Shown one piece after another: positions 35,270 through 49,200 of a stretch of 64,000 nucleotides of DNA. Position numbers and translations under genes: made by a program. The stretch comes from Lithospermum erythrorhizon (lineage: Eukaryota; Streptophyta; Magnoliopsida; Boraginales; Boraginaceae), in NCBI GenBank assembly GCA_019722365.1, contig JADFUC010000278.1:248001-312000 (forward strand), in the 5' to 3' direction. Within the stretch, counting starts at the first letter, position 1; each line of letters opens with the position of its first letter. Under the pieces are notes generated by a model. The model made no database searches. It was not told the DNA's origin and saw only the letters and a program-made list of their open reading frames with translations.

Positions 35270-37240
35270 AATTACTATTCGAATGCAAATTCTAAACGCC
35301 ATATCTCGACTTCGACAACAAACAAATATGTGACCATCTACTAGATGCATCAATTAATACCATAAAATACTTGGAATGGTCTAGGGATGGATGACAGCCC
35401 ACATATATCAATTAATTCTTTCAAGAACGCTTCTATGGATTTTCGCGGTGAAGTTTGCATGGTGCATGCCTAGTTATTAATTTTTCTTAGAGAACAAGTT
35501 TCACATGTCTGCTATTAATCTTTAAACCTTCAAGGGATGACCATGTGTACTTTCAATTATTTTTCTCATCATTGTGGAGCCAGGATGACCTAAACGATCA
35601 TGCCACAAGAATACAGTTTTGGGATCTTTTATTGTTAAGTTACATCTGTCAATTTTAAGAATATAAGTGTAATGTAATCGAGAAGGTAATTTTGTAGCTT
35701 AATATTTTCTTTCTTTCTCAAAACACTACAAGAATACGACGTATTTCATATTACCTTCGCTATCATCGCATCATACCCTTTGACGATATATACAATAGGA
35801 ACTTAATAAGTTTCTTTTGACTTTGAGAATACAAAACGCCATTAATAACAAATTTTGTTTCCATTTGGTAATATGAACATGGCATTACCTGATCCTTCAA
35901 TCAAGTCTCAGACTCACCAGATACCATCGCTTGTAGGACGAGGCCGCAAAATATGTCTTTCGAGGATTGCGGTGGGTTGTTCCACTGTCTGGGATGCAAA
36001 TGTCCCCAACAAAGCCATGTTAAGCTCTCTTTGAAACACGAATGATATAAAGACTTAAGATATAGAAATCAACACAACATATAATCAACATTATTATTTC
36101 ATGATATAAAGCAAACATTACATACTAAAGTCACACATAATACGTATTACGTTAAGATTATTCATCACACATTTATTCAAACATAAAGTAGTTTATGATA
36201 TCAATTTTTCCTTAATCCAAGTTCATTTCATTTGTTCCATCATCGAAGTCTGCGGCCTCAAGATATACGTGAGTCATCCTCGCGCTCATGTTCATTAAAG
36301 TTGACTTCCTTTCCTTTTTCATTTCCTTTTTCTTCTTACGTATTTTATATCTTTACAAGATATTCCGCGCTCTACACGCTTCTAGACCAATGATCTTTTT
36401 TCTTAGATTTTCTTACCATTTTCTTGTCGATTTGGGTAATTTCTGGTTGGTCTATTATAATTCACTTAAACCATGTCCACCTAATTTCTAATTACCTAAA
36501 ATTACCACGACCTTGACCACGGCCTCGACCTCTGAATCGATCATAACCACCACGACCCTTAAAAGTCGTTGCATTACTTCTGGAAATGCCACAATCGATG
36601 GGTTTTCAAAGAAACTTCATTATTCTTTCTACCATTGCGATGTAATCAATTTTGAATATTTTTTATATTCCCGCATTCTATATTGTTCTTACAACAATAT
36701 TTGTGATGCATGAAACGTTGAAAACGTTTTTTCTAATTTTTCCCTTCGCTACAACTTTTACCACAATATTCTAATCAGGATACAATTAAACAAGGCAGAG
36801 TTGTAATCAACGACACTTTTAAAGTCTTGAAACCTCAGTTTGTTCCATTCATCGATTGTCACAGTGTAAAAAAGAACTTCCCTTGGGTATCCAAATCTTT
36901 CTTGAGTTCATCCCATAAGAACTTATGATCTCATATCGAGATATTCTAATTGTGTAGTATCATCAAGCATTTATCCATCATTACCTTACGCTTTTAGATT
37001 TTTTCATGTAAAGTTCTCGCTTTTTCTTTCTCTTTTCCAATAATTCTCTGACATGCTTCCGCATTATCTATTCCAAGTAGAATTTTTTAAGCCCCTTACA
37101 TCTGGTATATATCTTATAACTTTGTTTGTCCAAGACTGTAGTTGTCTCCTTGAGGTTTGGGAGGAGCGGTTGAGCTTATGGGCTTGGACATCAAGTATAT
37201 CTAAATCACAACAAACACAATCAATACGAAAATGACATTT
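35270..37240 (-). mobile_element. Degenerate Ty1/Copia retrotransposon (gag, protease, part of integrase)
   Basis: On the minus strand, in order from about 37.2 kb down: gag wording (KFLWDELKKDLDTQ near 36.9 kb; RFQDFKSV; LEKTFSTFHAS), an Arg-Gly run (GRGRGQGRGNFR near 36.52 kb), a protease active site DSGTTH (near 35.97 kb), a GAG-pre-integrase motif WHDRLGHPGSTMM (near 35.61 kb), and integrase wording KYFMVLIDASSRWSHICLL (near 35.32 kb). Many stops and frameshifts interrupt all of it. Reverse transcriptase and RNase H are absent, so the copy is truncated at its 3' side near 35.27 kb. No LTR pair was found; AT-rich repetitive DNA at 37.6-38.5 kb could be a decayed 5' LTR. Confidence 0.8.
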
Positions 37241-38904
37241 TATTCAATATTATATTATCGCAATCAATACATAGATTGAAATCTATTCAATTATAATTAG
37301 TTAATACCATGCTCATTCTTCATGGAAATCTCTATCTAAAACAAAAATAAACAATCAAAGCTAAGATTAGAAATGGTAAAATGCTAATTACTGTGTGTAC
37401 GTTATCATTCCTTTATCTATCTCTTCAACTTTAATAAAAACCAATTATGAAAATAGAGAGCGCCATTATAGTGACAAACACTAGAAAATATTTTGCCATT
37501 TTGAATTGCTTATAAAGTAATTTCGAGAAAGATGTTTAGAAATGTAGGAATGAAGTATTTATAGAGGAAATTTTGAGAAGTGTCCGTTATTGTTACCGCT
37601 ACGACCGCTTGGAGGATAAGAAAATATTAATTTGTCTGCTCATTACCAAGTAGAAAAGTGGAGAGGAAAAATATTTTAAGCGTGTTAAAGTGACGAGTTG
37701 TTGAATGCACATAATGCATACCATGAACACATATGATAATATAATACACATACATAAACAAATAATTCATGCCAATAACGAATAAAAGAAGATGACACAA
37801 TAGCGAGATAATAATATAAGCTTGTGACGCTTTATACCCACTCAAGTTAGTAAGTAAATAAACATATGAATATTTAACTCTCCACTCAAAAAATAACCAT
37901 GCTTATTACAGAAAGACTGACCTTTACGTCAGCTTTTCATAATAATAGCCACGCCATTATAGATCACTACCTGAGATGCCGGGCCATACATATCAATTTA
38001 TTATGTATCACTGCATCTGGTACGCCGCTTCCATAATAAGAGAAAATAAAATAATAAAACAACTATTATGTATCACTTGACCGACATTAGTTCTTTATAA
38101 CAGAAAGCAAAGATAAATAATAATAATAAAAACTACTAGTTATAGGTCACTCGACGAGATGTCAGTTTACTATAACAGTAGCAAATAACGACAATAATAA
38201 GTAATAAACGCTCTGATTATAGAATACTCGATATATAACCGCTATCTATAATAAATTCTCCGTTATAAAGTGATACTTGACATATAACCGCCATCTATAC
38301 AAGGAACATATAACGTATCAAATATCAAAAGTGATAAAGACGTATAATATACCTAATAAGAAGTTGACTACTATAAGCATGACGGCCGATAACGTTATAA
38401 AATCGGGTATTTAATAACTCAAACTAATTACTACTATTAGTTATAGAAAAGAGATGGCAGGAAATAGAGTAATATATATCGCTTCAAACACTTAAATTTA
38501 ATCTTTTTGCGGGTGCGCGTACTTTACATTCGCCGACGTGTATTTATATACCTAAAACTTACCCGATAAAATCAGACATTTTCCCAACTTTTTATACATT
38601 TCAACAAGTACTGCTTACTTTTTATTTTATTCACATATTTCAACATAATACTATTCATAACATTTACGAATTAGTAGAGGTTAGACTATGCCTAGTAATA
38701 ATATAATTTCTTGTACCTAAAATTCTAAAATAAACAAAAAGAAACCCTAAGCGGTGAAGTAATCAGTAAACCTATAAAGCTATATTTCATTATAAATGAA
38801 AATATAGAGAGTAATTAGTTCGTTTTTGAATGATGACATAAATGATAGATGTTTAGGTGAAATATAGGCATTTTGGGCGAGGCTGAGATGATAAAATCGG
38901 TTAG
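37241..38904. other. AT-rich repetitive spacer, possible old LTR, SWN promoter
   Basis: Between about 37.9 and 38.4 kb, short motifs recur (ATATAACCGCTATCTATA / ATATAACCGCCATCTATA; CACTCGACGAGATGTC / CACTTGACCGACATT) as diverged repeats. This may be the 5' LTR of the Copia remnant. The last few hundred bases are upstream of the SWN start. No gene is seen. Confidence 0.4.
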
Positions 38905-41900
38905 ATGAAATTGGTAGGCGAGGCGAGTGATGTTGTTTCCACCTTGAGCCGTAGGATAAACCAGCTGAAGAAGCAAATTCAAGCTGATAGAATACTCTCA
39001 GTTCAGGTATTTCCCTATAATATTCCATCACTTTTTTGTGTTATTGGATAAAACTGCTCTATTTGGTGTGCAGCAAAAACATGAGAAAAATACTAGGAAT
39101 TTAGAAAATGAAGTTTCTCAACTTGCTGCATTAGCTGAATCCAGAACAACAATGGACGACAAACTCCTTTTGAAAAGGATGAGTAAACCTCTTTGTACAA
39201 TTAATAGCTGTTTGCAAGGATCAGGTAACAAAGACTATGTCGACGCTGAGGACGTTGTTTGGGCAGTAACTACCAAACTTCCCCTAGTCGACAAGATACC
39301 TCCATACACCACTTGGATCTTTCTACATAGGTAGGACTTCATGGAAGCAACATAATATGTTATCTATATATGAAGACTACCTAACACTCTTCACACACCA
39401 CAGGAATCAGCGAATGGCTGATGATCAGTCAGTTGTTGGTAGAAGGCGCATCTACTATGATCAACATGGAAGTGAAGCATTAATATGTAGTGACAGTGAG
39501 GAAGAGACAGAAGTAGAAGGCCAAAAGTACGAGTTTTCCAAAGGAGAAGATCGTATCCTGTGGTGAGAAAGTCTACCATCTATGGAAAATGTTCGAATTA
39601 AAATAAGTTAAGGAGCACCTCATATTGCTTTATGGTTTTACCCTTTTATCGCATTCACTACACGTGTATAGAATTTGAAAAATTCATTGTGAATTTTTGA
39701 TTAAATTTCATTCAACTTTTGAGCATCTTACAGTGGTTGCATACTTAGGTAAGCATAAATGTTATTATTAAATGCAGTTACAAGTATTAAATTGCTAAGA
39801 GAGTAAGTAGGAGGCAAAGTTATTTCTAGGTAAATTGTTGTGAAGGCTTTCTTGCCTGTTCCTTCATCCGTCAGAAATTAGGAGGCATAATTTGATTGCT
39901 TGCAAGTGGACATTTTCACTTTAGAACGGATGGATTGTTCCTATACTTTATTGTGCCACTTTGATTGTTTGCAAGTGGACATTTTGAAGTTTGATCCAAA
40001 AAATCACTCATTTGATCCTTGGTTTGAAGCCAGAGATCATGTAAGTCAGTGTCCGGGAAATCATGACTGATAAAACCTCTTACATTTTATTACCATTTGT
40101 AGGATGGTTACACAGGAATTTGAGCTGAATGAAGAGATACTTGAAATCCTGAACCAATTTGTTGGAGGCACCACTGCAGAAATACAGGTATTTTAAAGAT
40201 GCATTAGTGCATTCATCGGTCATTTAGTTGGTGCACGATGAACCAATACTTGTGATTTTCAGGAGCGTTACAATTTCCTGAAAGATACAAAAGAGGAACC
40301 ACAGGAAAATGATTTGGAATCATCTGTTGATTGTGGATCTCTTGGAAGTTTACGTCTTGAGAGGAGCTTGAGTGCTTCTCTGGATTCCTTTGATAATCTT
40401 TTCTGCCGCCGTTGTTTGGTAAGTTCCTTTCATACTCATTGGATACTTATGTTTCAAAATGACATGCTTTCCTATCTTTGTGCATAGTCGTGGCTCTTAC
40501 TCTTGAATAAGTGATTTTAGGTGTTTGATTGCCGTTTGCATGGCTGCTCACAGAATATTGTTTACCCTGTAAGCAAAAATTAATTTAATGCGGCTATATT
40601 CTTTGGATTTCCTGTTATAATTATTTGTTAAGAGAGTCTTGCATAGCAGGGTGAGAGGAAGTCATTATCTTCAGACTCTGATGAGGATCGGAAGCCCTGC
40701 GGTGACCAGTGTTACCTTAAGGTATTTTCCATTCAGTATCGATGGATAGGTCCTCATTCTGAATTTGTCAGTGCACATCCTTCTTGTTTTTTCAAAAAAG
40801 GAAGCCAACCAAGTACCATGACTGTATTTGATCAGATCCTGGAGGATTATCATTTTGTGTGACAATTATTTCATATGAATCCGAGTGTTTCTTTTAGCCG
40901 ATCCTTTCACATAACTCAAAGCTTTACATATCCTAAGCTACTTTCATTTCCCAGTCAAGTGATGCTTAAATATTATTTTCTAGTTGGACTCTTATCATTT
41001 AACTGTTTTATTTAGATATAATGCTAATGAATTCTCATCTTTTAATTATGTATCTTACAGTTCAGATCCTCTCTGTCTTCTAAAGAATGTGAATCTCAGG
41101 GTCATACACAAGGATCTGATACTATATCATCAGACCCGAAAGGAGAGACTTTAGTCTCTGCTAATCCTCCAGATTCAGTTACGACTTATCAAGCAAATAC
41201 CATAAATTGGTGAATTATGCTATTATTTCCCTAGATACTGCCTCCCTTACGATGTCTGCCCTAAATCTTTATCTTGCATGCATTCTGCACTATTTACATT
41301 ATACATATTGTCTATTATAACCGTGGAAAGTATTTTTCCAAGTAGTTATGGCAACCGAGACAGAGCACCACGGTGGGAAGCGTCGGGCATCAGAACAAAT
41401 AGTGGCAACACATTTGAGTACCACACCTGTTCCGGATGGTGCAGATACATCATCTTCTAAAAAAATGAAGTTACCAGCACCTGATGCTGTGATTACAGAA
41501 GTTAATTTATCTTTAGATCACTCTCCCACAGATATGATTATAAGTAAGGAGTTCCCAGAATCCAAGGAAAGTGAAGTCCAAGCGACCATTGAGGATTCAA
41601 CTCTTATATTTTGTAAGAATACTTCCAATGAGTTCAGTGGATTTAATACTTCTCCGGAGAAGAGTGACACCACTACCCAAGACCATGGAGACCATGGAGG
41701 GAGCACCCACAAAGTGCCTGGACTAAATAAGGCATCAAGTTCCGAGGGAAATAGCCTTCTTACAGATTGTGAATGGAAACCTCTGGAGAAAGACTTGTTT
41801 TTGAAGGGGATTGAGATTTTTGGAAGAAATAGGTATTATAATACTTTATGTTCTGCCTCGAAAGTTGATGTGATTACTTGCATATTATTAAAGGTTACCA

Positions 41901-44900
41901 ATTCCATGTTGCAATTAATCATGTTTCATAAATGCATGGAATTTATGTTTCAGATTACCTATCACAGAGATCCTTAATTTTATTTATCTACACGGTTAAA
42001 ACTTAATTGCTCTTATTTGGAGACTGGTAACACAGCTGAAACTGCAGTTCTATTTCTCAGCTGGACTTTCTTTTTGTTGCTTCTCATGCAGCTGCCTCAT
42101 TGCTCGGAATCTACTTTCTGGCTTAAAAACTTGCATGGAAGTGTCAAATTACATGAATGATGATAGATCAATTTCAGGAGGAACACATTTGAAGCCATGG
42201 TCATGTTCTGAAGACTATGGAAAAACTGACAGTGAACATATGGTTTGTGGGATATCATTATAGATTTTAATTTTAGAAAACGAACATGTCAAGTTATCTT
42301 TTTAAAGTAAAAAATGGTTACTTTTTAAAAGGAGTGTTACTGGTAAATTTTTTGAAAGGTGTGGTCGTGTGGGTTAGAATCTTTATTTGATTTTCTGGTA
42401 TCTCCGTATGAACTATCCAAAGTGCATGCTCCATTCTGGTTAGAATGTTTATTTGTTGTTATGACATCTCCATATTAACCTTCCTGGTGCATGCCCTTCT
42501 GATTAGTAGACTTGACATCATTAGCTCAGAAACAGAACGGAAATACAAAGTCTCACTTAATATTGATAGCTTTATTTCGTTGGTATTTAGAAATGACACT
42601 ATGGAACATGTCTCGGAGTTCTTAAATTTTGTGGGTTCTTTGTCAAATCTTGAGATGTGTAGTTGGCCAGGGAAGAGGTGATGGTCCTATTTGCTGGGTA
42701 GTTGTAGTAATTATCTTCTAGGAGATGGGTGTGTGCATGTCGTGAAGTCAAGCCCAGAAGATATCATTGCATTTGAACTCCTAGAGTAAAGCAGAAACCA
42801 AGAAGATAGAAAAGATCCTAATAAAGCAAGAATTACCTAATATGTCTGCGCCTCTGTGGATCTAGAGAACTATTACGTACTTCCTCCATTATTATTTGAA
42901 TGACCTAGTTTATCTCTATAAATAGGTCATTAAAAAGGCAGAGGAAGTAGTATTTTTGTACAGATAGTTTGCAGACTATGTAAAGTGAATTATCTTTCTG
43001 CGATGTAAACTTATCTTATAAAGTTGGTTTCAGGATCCAGAGCTGCAAGTAAGATCCCGTTTACTTCGCAAGAGGGGACGGACACGGAGGCTTAAATATT
43101 CTTCGAAATCTGCTGGCCACCCATTGATCTGGAGAAGAATTGCTGATGGGAAAAACCAGTCTTGCAAGCAGTACACTCCTTGTGGTTGCGAGTCCAAGTG
43201 TGGAAAACAATGCTCCTGTCTCCAAAATGGAACTTGCTGTGAGAAGTATTGTGGGTATGTCAATCGTTTAGATAACATTTATGAACACATATCATTCTCA
43301 ATGAAGAAGAATGTTTAATCATGTTCAGGTTAACGAATTTCAGTTTCTAAATACATTAATAACATAAAAAAGTTGGAAAGTAAATGTATGGCTTGCATTA
43401 TGCTGATAAGGAAATGCTTATGCCTCTTAAATTTCCATCTCCACACATCAGCAAGAATATCTAAAAGCTAAATAAACACATTAGAGTCCACAAAGACTAA
43501 GTGCAAATACATGCTTAAGATTTGGAGGAGCTCTAAGCCATGACCACTTCAAACCAAAAGAGTTTTGATTCATGTGCTAAATATTGACATTTTCCTTCAC
43601 CTGATTCATTGGGCCTGCCATTGATTTTACTTGCAGCTGCACAAAAACCTGTAAGAACCGCTTTAGGGGATGCCATTGTGCGAAGAGTCAATGCAGAAGT
43701 CGACAGTGTCCATGTTTTGCAGCTGGACGTGAATGTGATCCAGATGTTTGCAGAAATTGCTGGGTCAGGTACTGACTTTCTTGAATTTGATCGTGTTCTG
43801 AAAACAATACTTGGAAATGTCTTGGACCTAATTATTGTCAAAGTATCTTTTATGACGGGGTCGTCAGATAGCCCCATATGTAGAAGTAGCTTTTGTTTCG
43901 ATAAGTTTTTGGGATTGAGAATGTCCGATGGTTAAAAAGGATATCTTCTAATAAGTAGCCTTGTTATATTTGTTCAAGAACTTTGGATTGCCTTCAATGA
44001 CATTACCAGTGTGTTCATTTCTCTGATTCTCCGGCTGCTTCTCATTACCAGTGAGTTCATTTTTCTCTGAATTTGTGGCCAATGTGCAGCTGTGGGGATG
44101 GGTCTTTAGGAGAACCACCTAGGCAAGGAGATGGTCACTGTGGCAATATGAGGCTTCTTTTAAGGCAACAACAAAGGGTAACTTTCTCAAGCGTTAATCA
44201 CATTTCTTGTACCATCATTTGGACATCTTGAACACTACCTATTTATTTATTTTGGACAATCGGCAATCCTATTGCTGCTCTGACCTTATCCTCCTACATA
44301 GATTCTCTTAGCAAAATCGGATGTTGCTGGATGGGGTGCCTTTCTGAAGGCAAGTGTAACACCCTTCAAATATATTTACTTTTGTTCCATTTTATAATTT
44401 GAATTGTATTCTAGAATCCCGTGAACAAAAATGATTACCTCGGAGAATATACGGGAGAACTAATCTCACATCGCGAAGCTGATAAACGTGGAAAAATTTA
44501 TGATCGAGCAAATTCATCATTTCTCTTTGACTTAAATGACCAGGCAAGTTTAGCTTCTATTTGTTTTATCATCTCACATACAGTTCCACTCTGGCTTCTT
44601 GGCATGCATCAAGCCGTTGTCAAATATCTTGCATGTTTATCTTTCAGCAAAGGGCAAGAATATGCATTTAGTATGCGTCATTACAAGAACTTCACAATTA
44701 AGTTACAGTACTGAAAGAATATTCTGCTTGTGCAAATCGTTATCGGATATCAGCTCCATAGTGGATTTGTGATGGTTCTCAGGTTCTGCCCTAATTTCAA
44801 TTACATTATGTATTTGCAGTATGTACTGGATGCGTATCGCAAGGGTGACAAGCTCAAATTCGCTAACCATTCATCCAACCCAAACTGCTATGCAAAGGTA

Positions 44901-45161
44901 CGCTCCGCCCACCCTCAAGTTGCTTCTTTTCTCCCTTTTTTTGGCCGCTAGTGGCAGCTAATATGCCACGTACAGGTGATGATGGTAGCAGGTGATCACC
45001 GAGTTGGTATATTCGCAAATGAACGCATTGAGGCCAGTGAAGAGCTCTTCTATGATTATCGCTATGGTCCCGATCAGGCTCCTGCATGGGCTCGCAAACC
45101 CGATGACTCGAAAAGAGACGATTCACTGGCATCCCAGGGCAGGGCAAGGAAGCACCAATAA
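38905..45161 (+). CDS. SWN: Histone H3K27 methyltransferase of the E(z) class, SWINGER/EZA1 type
   Basis: Seventeen exons: 38905-39006, 39074-39330, 39404-39562, 40103-40187, 40263-40418, 40521-40568, 40650-40721, 41061-41209, 41346-41832, 42092-42242, 43034-43254, 43637-43768, 44090-44177, 44302-44349, 44415-44543, 44820-44897, 44976-45161, about 849 residues (Arabidopsis SWN 856). Landmarks in order: the N-terminal [35 protein letters not shown], a SANT-like [20 protein letters not shown], a Cys-rich CXC region ([20 protein letters not shown]), and SET ([51 protein letters not shown]). The tail KRDDS, then RARKHQ, favours SWN over CLF. It is the catalytic subunit of PRC2, depositing repressive H3K27me3. 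The junction of exons 8 and 9 is out of phase by my reading, and introns 14 and 15 have GC donors. Confidence 0.92.
42878..42952. mobile_element. Small hairpin MITE in SWN intron 10
   Basis: About 75 bp bounded by TACTTCCTCC and GAGGAAGTAGTA. The interior AATGACCTAGTTTATCTC pairs with its own complement in ATAAATAGGTCATT. TA ends and a near-perfect hairpin fit a short Stowaway-type MITE. Confidence 0.55.
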
Positions 45162-46213
45162 TGCAGTCTTCGGGGCTACATTACCGTTAGGTGCCTAGTG
45201 TACATATATGCATAGAATAAGATGGATGATGCATTATAAGTGGGAACATTTTCTAGAATTAATTACTTCACCTACATCCAATAATCCAGTATTGTGCTTC
45301 TGAAAGCATGTTAATGTTGTTATGTTGAGCTTGTGAATGCATATATGTATCAATGTTGTATAATCTTATATGAGCAGAACTGAAGGTTGGATCTTGGCAA
45401 GGACACTACTGTAGAGTCTAGTAATAAACGAAGGCGTTGGCCAAGACAACTACTGATATAAATACATTGTGTACCTATCACTATTCCTATATTGTTTATC
45501 ATTATTCGTTAGGCTACCAAATGGAGTCTATAGGATCGTCCAGTTCTTATAGAACCTATCACTAAGACACCCCTAAGGGGGAAACAGCAGTAATTCGTAT
45601 TCGTGTAAAATGGTTTTTGGTTGTGTTAAAACCTTAGGTTCTATTTTCAATTTTTCATAATATCAATACTACTTGGATATCGGAGTAAACTAGATGTCAC
45701 AACCAGTGGGGATAATTCGATAACATTCAACACTACTTGTATCGTATGTGCGGAGCGTGAGTTTGCATCGTATTCATACTACGGTTTCGATAAAAAGTTT
45801 TCAGTAGTCTATCAATACCTAACGTAATCCTCGGTTCCTTTGATTCACGTCTTGAAACCGGCAATATTGCATACAATAACACCACCGGGATGAAAGTTAC
45901 ATAGAAAAAGTTTAAAGATATCTGATCAAAAACGCAAAGAAAAACAGACTGTGCTGGCGTAATTCTATAACAGTCAATATTACGAGGACATTACAACAAA
46001 CTAAAACTTTAAACCATACGACTTCATGAGTTATTATGCACACTACCAAATACTCCATAGTAGGTTTTTGGGATGAAAGTTATATTTTGTTGTTATTTTT
46101 AAATATAGTAATGAAGTTATATTTAGGGATAAAAACACAAAATTATGTAAGACCACGACGACTACAATTGACTGAACAGCTCCACAAGAGAAATTTCCTT
46201 AACAGAATCTTTA
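45162..46213. other. Spacer between SWN and VPS51
   Basis: About 1.05 kb with the SWN 3' UTR at left and the VPS51 promoter at right. No open frame worth calling. Confidence 0.5.
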
Positions 46214-49200
46214 ATGGAGAGTGAAATTGGAGTGATGGATGATAAGGCAAAGAGAACTCGAGATTTGTTATCAAGCTTCTACTCATCAGATCAAGCTTCT
46301 TCTATTGATTCTTCAAATGTTTCCTCCAGATTTGCCACATTTGATACTATCAACTCAACTTCATTCGACCCCGATCAGTACATGAATCTTCTTGTATGTT
46401 CCCTTTTTTGTCTCATTTTGTTTGTCAAGTTATTAACATGCTTGTGCTTGAATTGCTGTTTTTTTTGTTAGTTATGATTATGTGTAATGTAATTGGATTT
46501 ATTAAGGTCGATGTATAAGGTGTATTATTAAGTTAATGAGTTTTATACATCTACACCCAATTGGATTTAGTACGGAACTCACAGATTCTTAAAATGGTAT
46601 CATGAGACAGTCCCCGGGTATTGAGAACCGGGTCACATATTGCTTGATTAAGACCTTCGCCCCAATTGGTTTTAGTATTGATCATCATGGTTTCTTAACA
46701 AGTATTATGGCTGTTTCTAATCTAAGAGTGGGAGTTCTCAGAGTAGGTATTTGAGTTTAATGTGGATTTAAATTTGGAAATTACATTCTGAGTGAAACAA
46801 ATTGAAGTTAAACTAAATTTTGTTTACATGAGCCGTTTCAAAGCATATTTTTGGGATTTAGTGTGCTTCTGATTCTAGGTTGTTTGATTTGCAATATTAT
46901 TGAAGTTGTAGGATTCATCATCTTGATAGATTAGTTTGTAACTAGTGGAAGTGGAGTGTTTCTGATATGGTTCGTCAAATGTGTAGGTAGAGAAGTCAAA
47001 TTTGGAGGGGTTGCTCCAAAAGCATGTTGAGATGGCTACCGAGATAAAAAATCTTGATACAGATATGCAAATGTTAGTGTATGAGAACTACAACAAGTTT
47101 ATTAGTGCTACAGATACCATTAAAAGGTACATTATATCATTACACTTCTTTTATGACCGAGCTTGTGCACCTTCATTTTCTTAGCCCTGGATGAAACATT
47201 ATTTTGATCAACACTTTTTCAGCTCTCTGAGTTCAGTCAATTATTTGGTTGTTTCATTGTTCAGGATGAAGAGCAATATTGTTGGAATGGAAACTAATAT
47301 GGAACAGCTGCTTCAAAAGGTTTTTTTCTATATGAAAGACACAAGTAAATCGCCAAGAATAGTTTTTCATGTGGATGTATTTTTCTTCACATTGGTTTCA
47401 GATAACTTCCGTCCAATCTCGAAGTGATGGGGTCAATAGTTCTCTTTATGAGAAGAGAGGGAACATAGAGAAGTTGCATCGCACACGTAATCTTCTGCGT
47501 AAAGTTCAGGTATCACCTGATACAGCAGACACCTTTTTATATGTCTGTGTTGTGAATTACATGTGAAATAATATCATTTACATTTATATGCATACTCGTC
47601 CTCGGGGATGATATATAGGAGGCCGTGCCTTTAGAATCTTTGATAAAAATGAAAATGATTATCAGGTAGTTTTACCTTGCAGCTATTTCTTGAATCATCT
47701 TTGGGTCTGTTACGTGTATGTTGTCAACTGCATAGGCAGGTAGCTATATTGTTATTTATTTCGACCATCTATGAGTTGTAATAATTTATTTATGTGGAAA
47801 AGGGCAGTTTATATACGATCTGCCTGCTCGTCTTGAGAAGTGTATCAAATCAGAAGCTTATGCCGATGCCGTGAAGTTTTATACTGGAGCCATGCCAATT
47901 TTAAAGGTGGGTCAGTTTATCCCGTTGCCTTATTCAATCTTTTGTTCGATATCCTCTCTTTTTCACCTTTCATGTTAGTATTTAACTCCAATCACTTCAA
48001 GTTACGACTTCATTTCATCACCAGGCATATGGGGACTCTTCATTTCAAGACTGTAAGCGGGAATCAGAAGAAGCTATTGCGATCATTACAAAGAACTTGC
48101 AGGTAGTTACTCATTTTCATGTCATGTGTGGCCACTGGGTATGAAACAGAGATATATGATCAACTAAGACATTAGTAAATATTAGAAGAAAGACCCCTGG
48201 AATCAATGCTTTGGATTCAAGTTTACATTTGTTGAATGGCCTGGACCACAATATTCTAACTAAGAGGGGTTTTTAACAAACAGTCAACCAACTTTTGAAG
48301 CAATAATTCTTCCACAAAAGATTGAGCTTTTATAAAAAGAGTCCTACTATTAGACACTATGCAAACACTTGTATGTCAAAATTTTGAACTTAAGAAAACT
48401 TTATTTGAATAAGATTAATTTAGGCTTGAAATTAGTTTTTTAAGTGAATTAGTCAAACATCCCAGCTAACTTGAGATGCTGGTGATTAAAACTAACATAT
48501 AATATATGTCTTGTCTCACTGAATGTGTTTTCAGGGGAAAGTGTTTTCAGATTCCGAATCTATACAATCAAGGGCGGAGGCAGTATTGCTTCTTAAGCAG
48601 TTGGATTTCCCGGTTTGTCTGCCAATGCTTCTGTTAGCTGTTCATAAGAGCTATTAATTGATTTATACATATTTATTGGAGATGTAGCCCTCATCATGAT
48701 AATAACCACATAACACAATATTAGGTTCCTCAACTTCAGTTTTTTAAGTTTGAGTATCACAAGGCAGGATACAGAACTCTTGTGGTTCAATTTTTACATG
48801 CATATATCACCTGAATGTCTTTTACATGGTCTTGGATATGGTGCATTTCCACCCTTAGATGCTATAAATTAGCCTAGAAATAATTGATATGTCAAGTGAA
48901 GCAAGTACAAAGTGCAGTTGCTTTCACATGTATTGCATGTGTTTCTTATGATTTTCCTCTAAATTCCTTTGAATTTTGCATGGTTTATATTGTATTTAAA
49001 AATGAAACAAGACCATGGACTATGTGTATGCCTTTCACAAACAATATATAGATCGATTAAATGCTCCAATAATTCCATTGCTGTATTAGGAAAGCTACAG
49101 TGTTTCAGTGAGTTCTCTAGTAGAATAGCCATTATCTTGAATTACTGAAAGTTAGAATTCAGGAGTCGGTTTATAGACTAGTTACAGTTGGCATGTAAGA

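Noticed and set aside
38200..38225. Initiator-tRNA primer binding site for the Copia element (reverse reading CTATAATCAGAGC)
   Set aside because: Only about 8 bases match TGGTATCAGAGC and the site lies about 1 kb from the gag start.
37860..38450. CRISPR-like or satellite array from the repeated TATAACCGCC(T)ATCTATA words
   Set aside because: Copies are few, unevenly spaced and diverged; a decayed LTR or AT-rich duplication explains them better, and CRISPR arrays do not occur in plant nuclear DNA.
41278..41460. Frame [14 protein letters not shown] as the true SWN exon 9 reading, since it matches exon 8 phase
   Set aside because: It stops within 40 codons, while the other frame leads without stops into the conserved SANT-like [15 protein letters not shown] segment.
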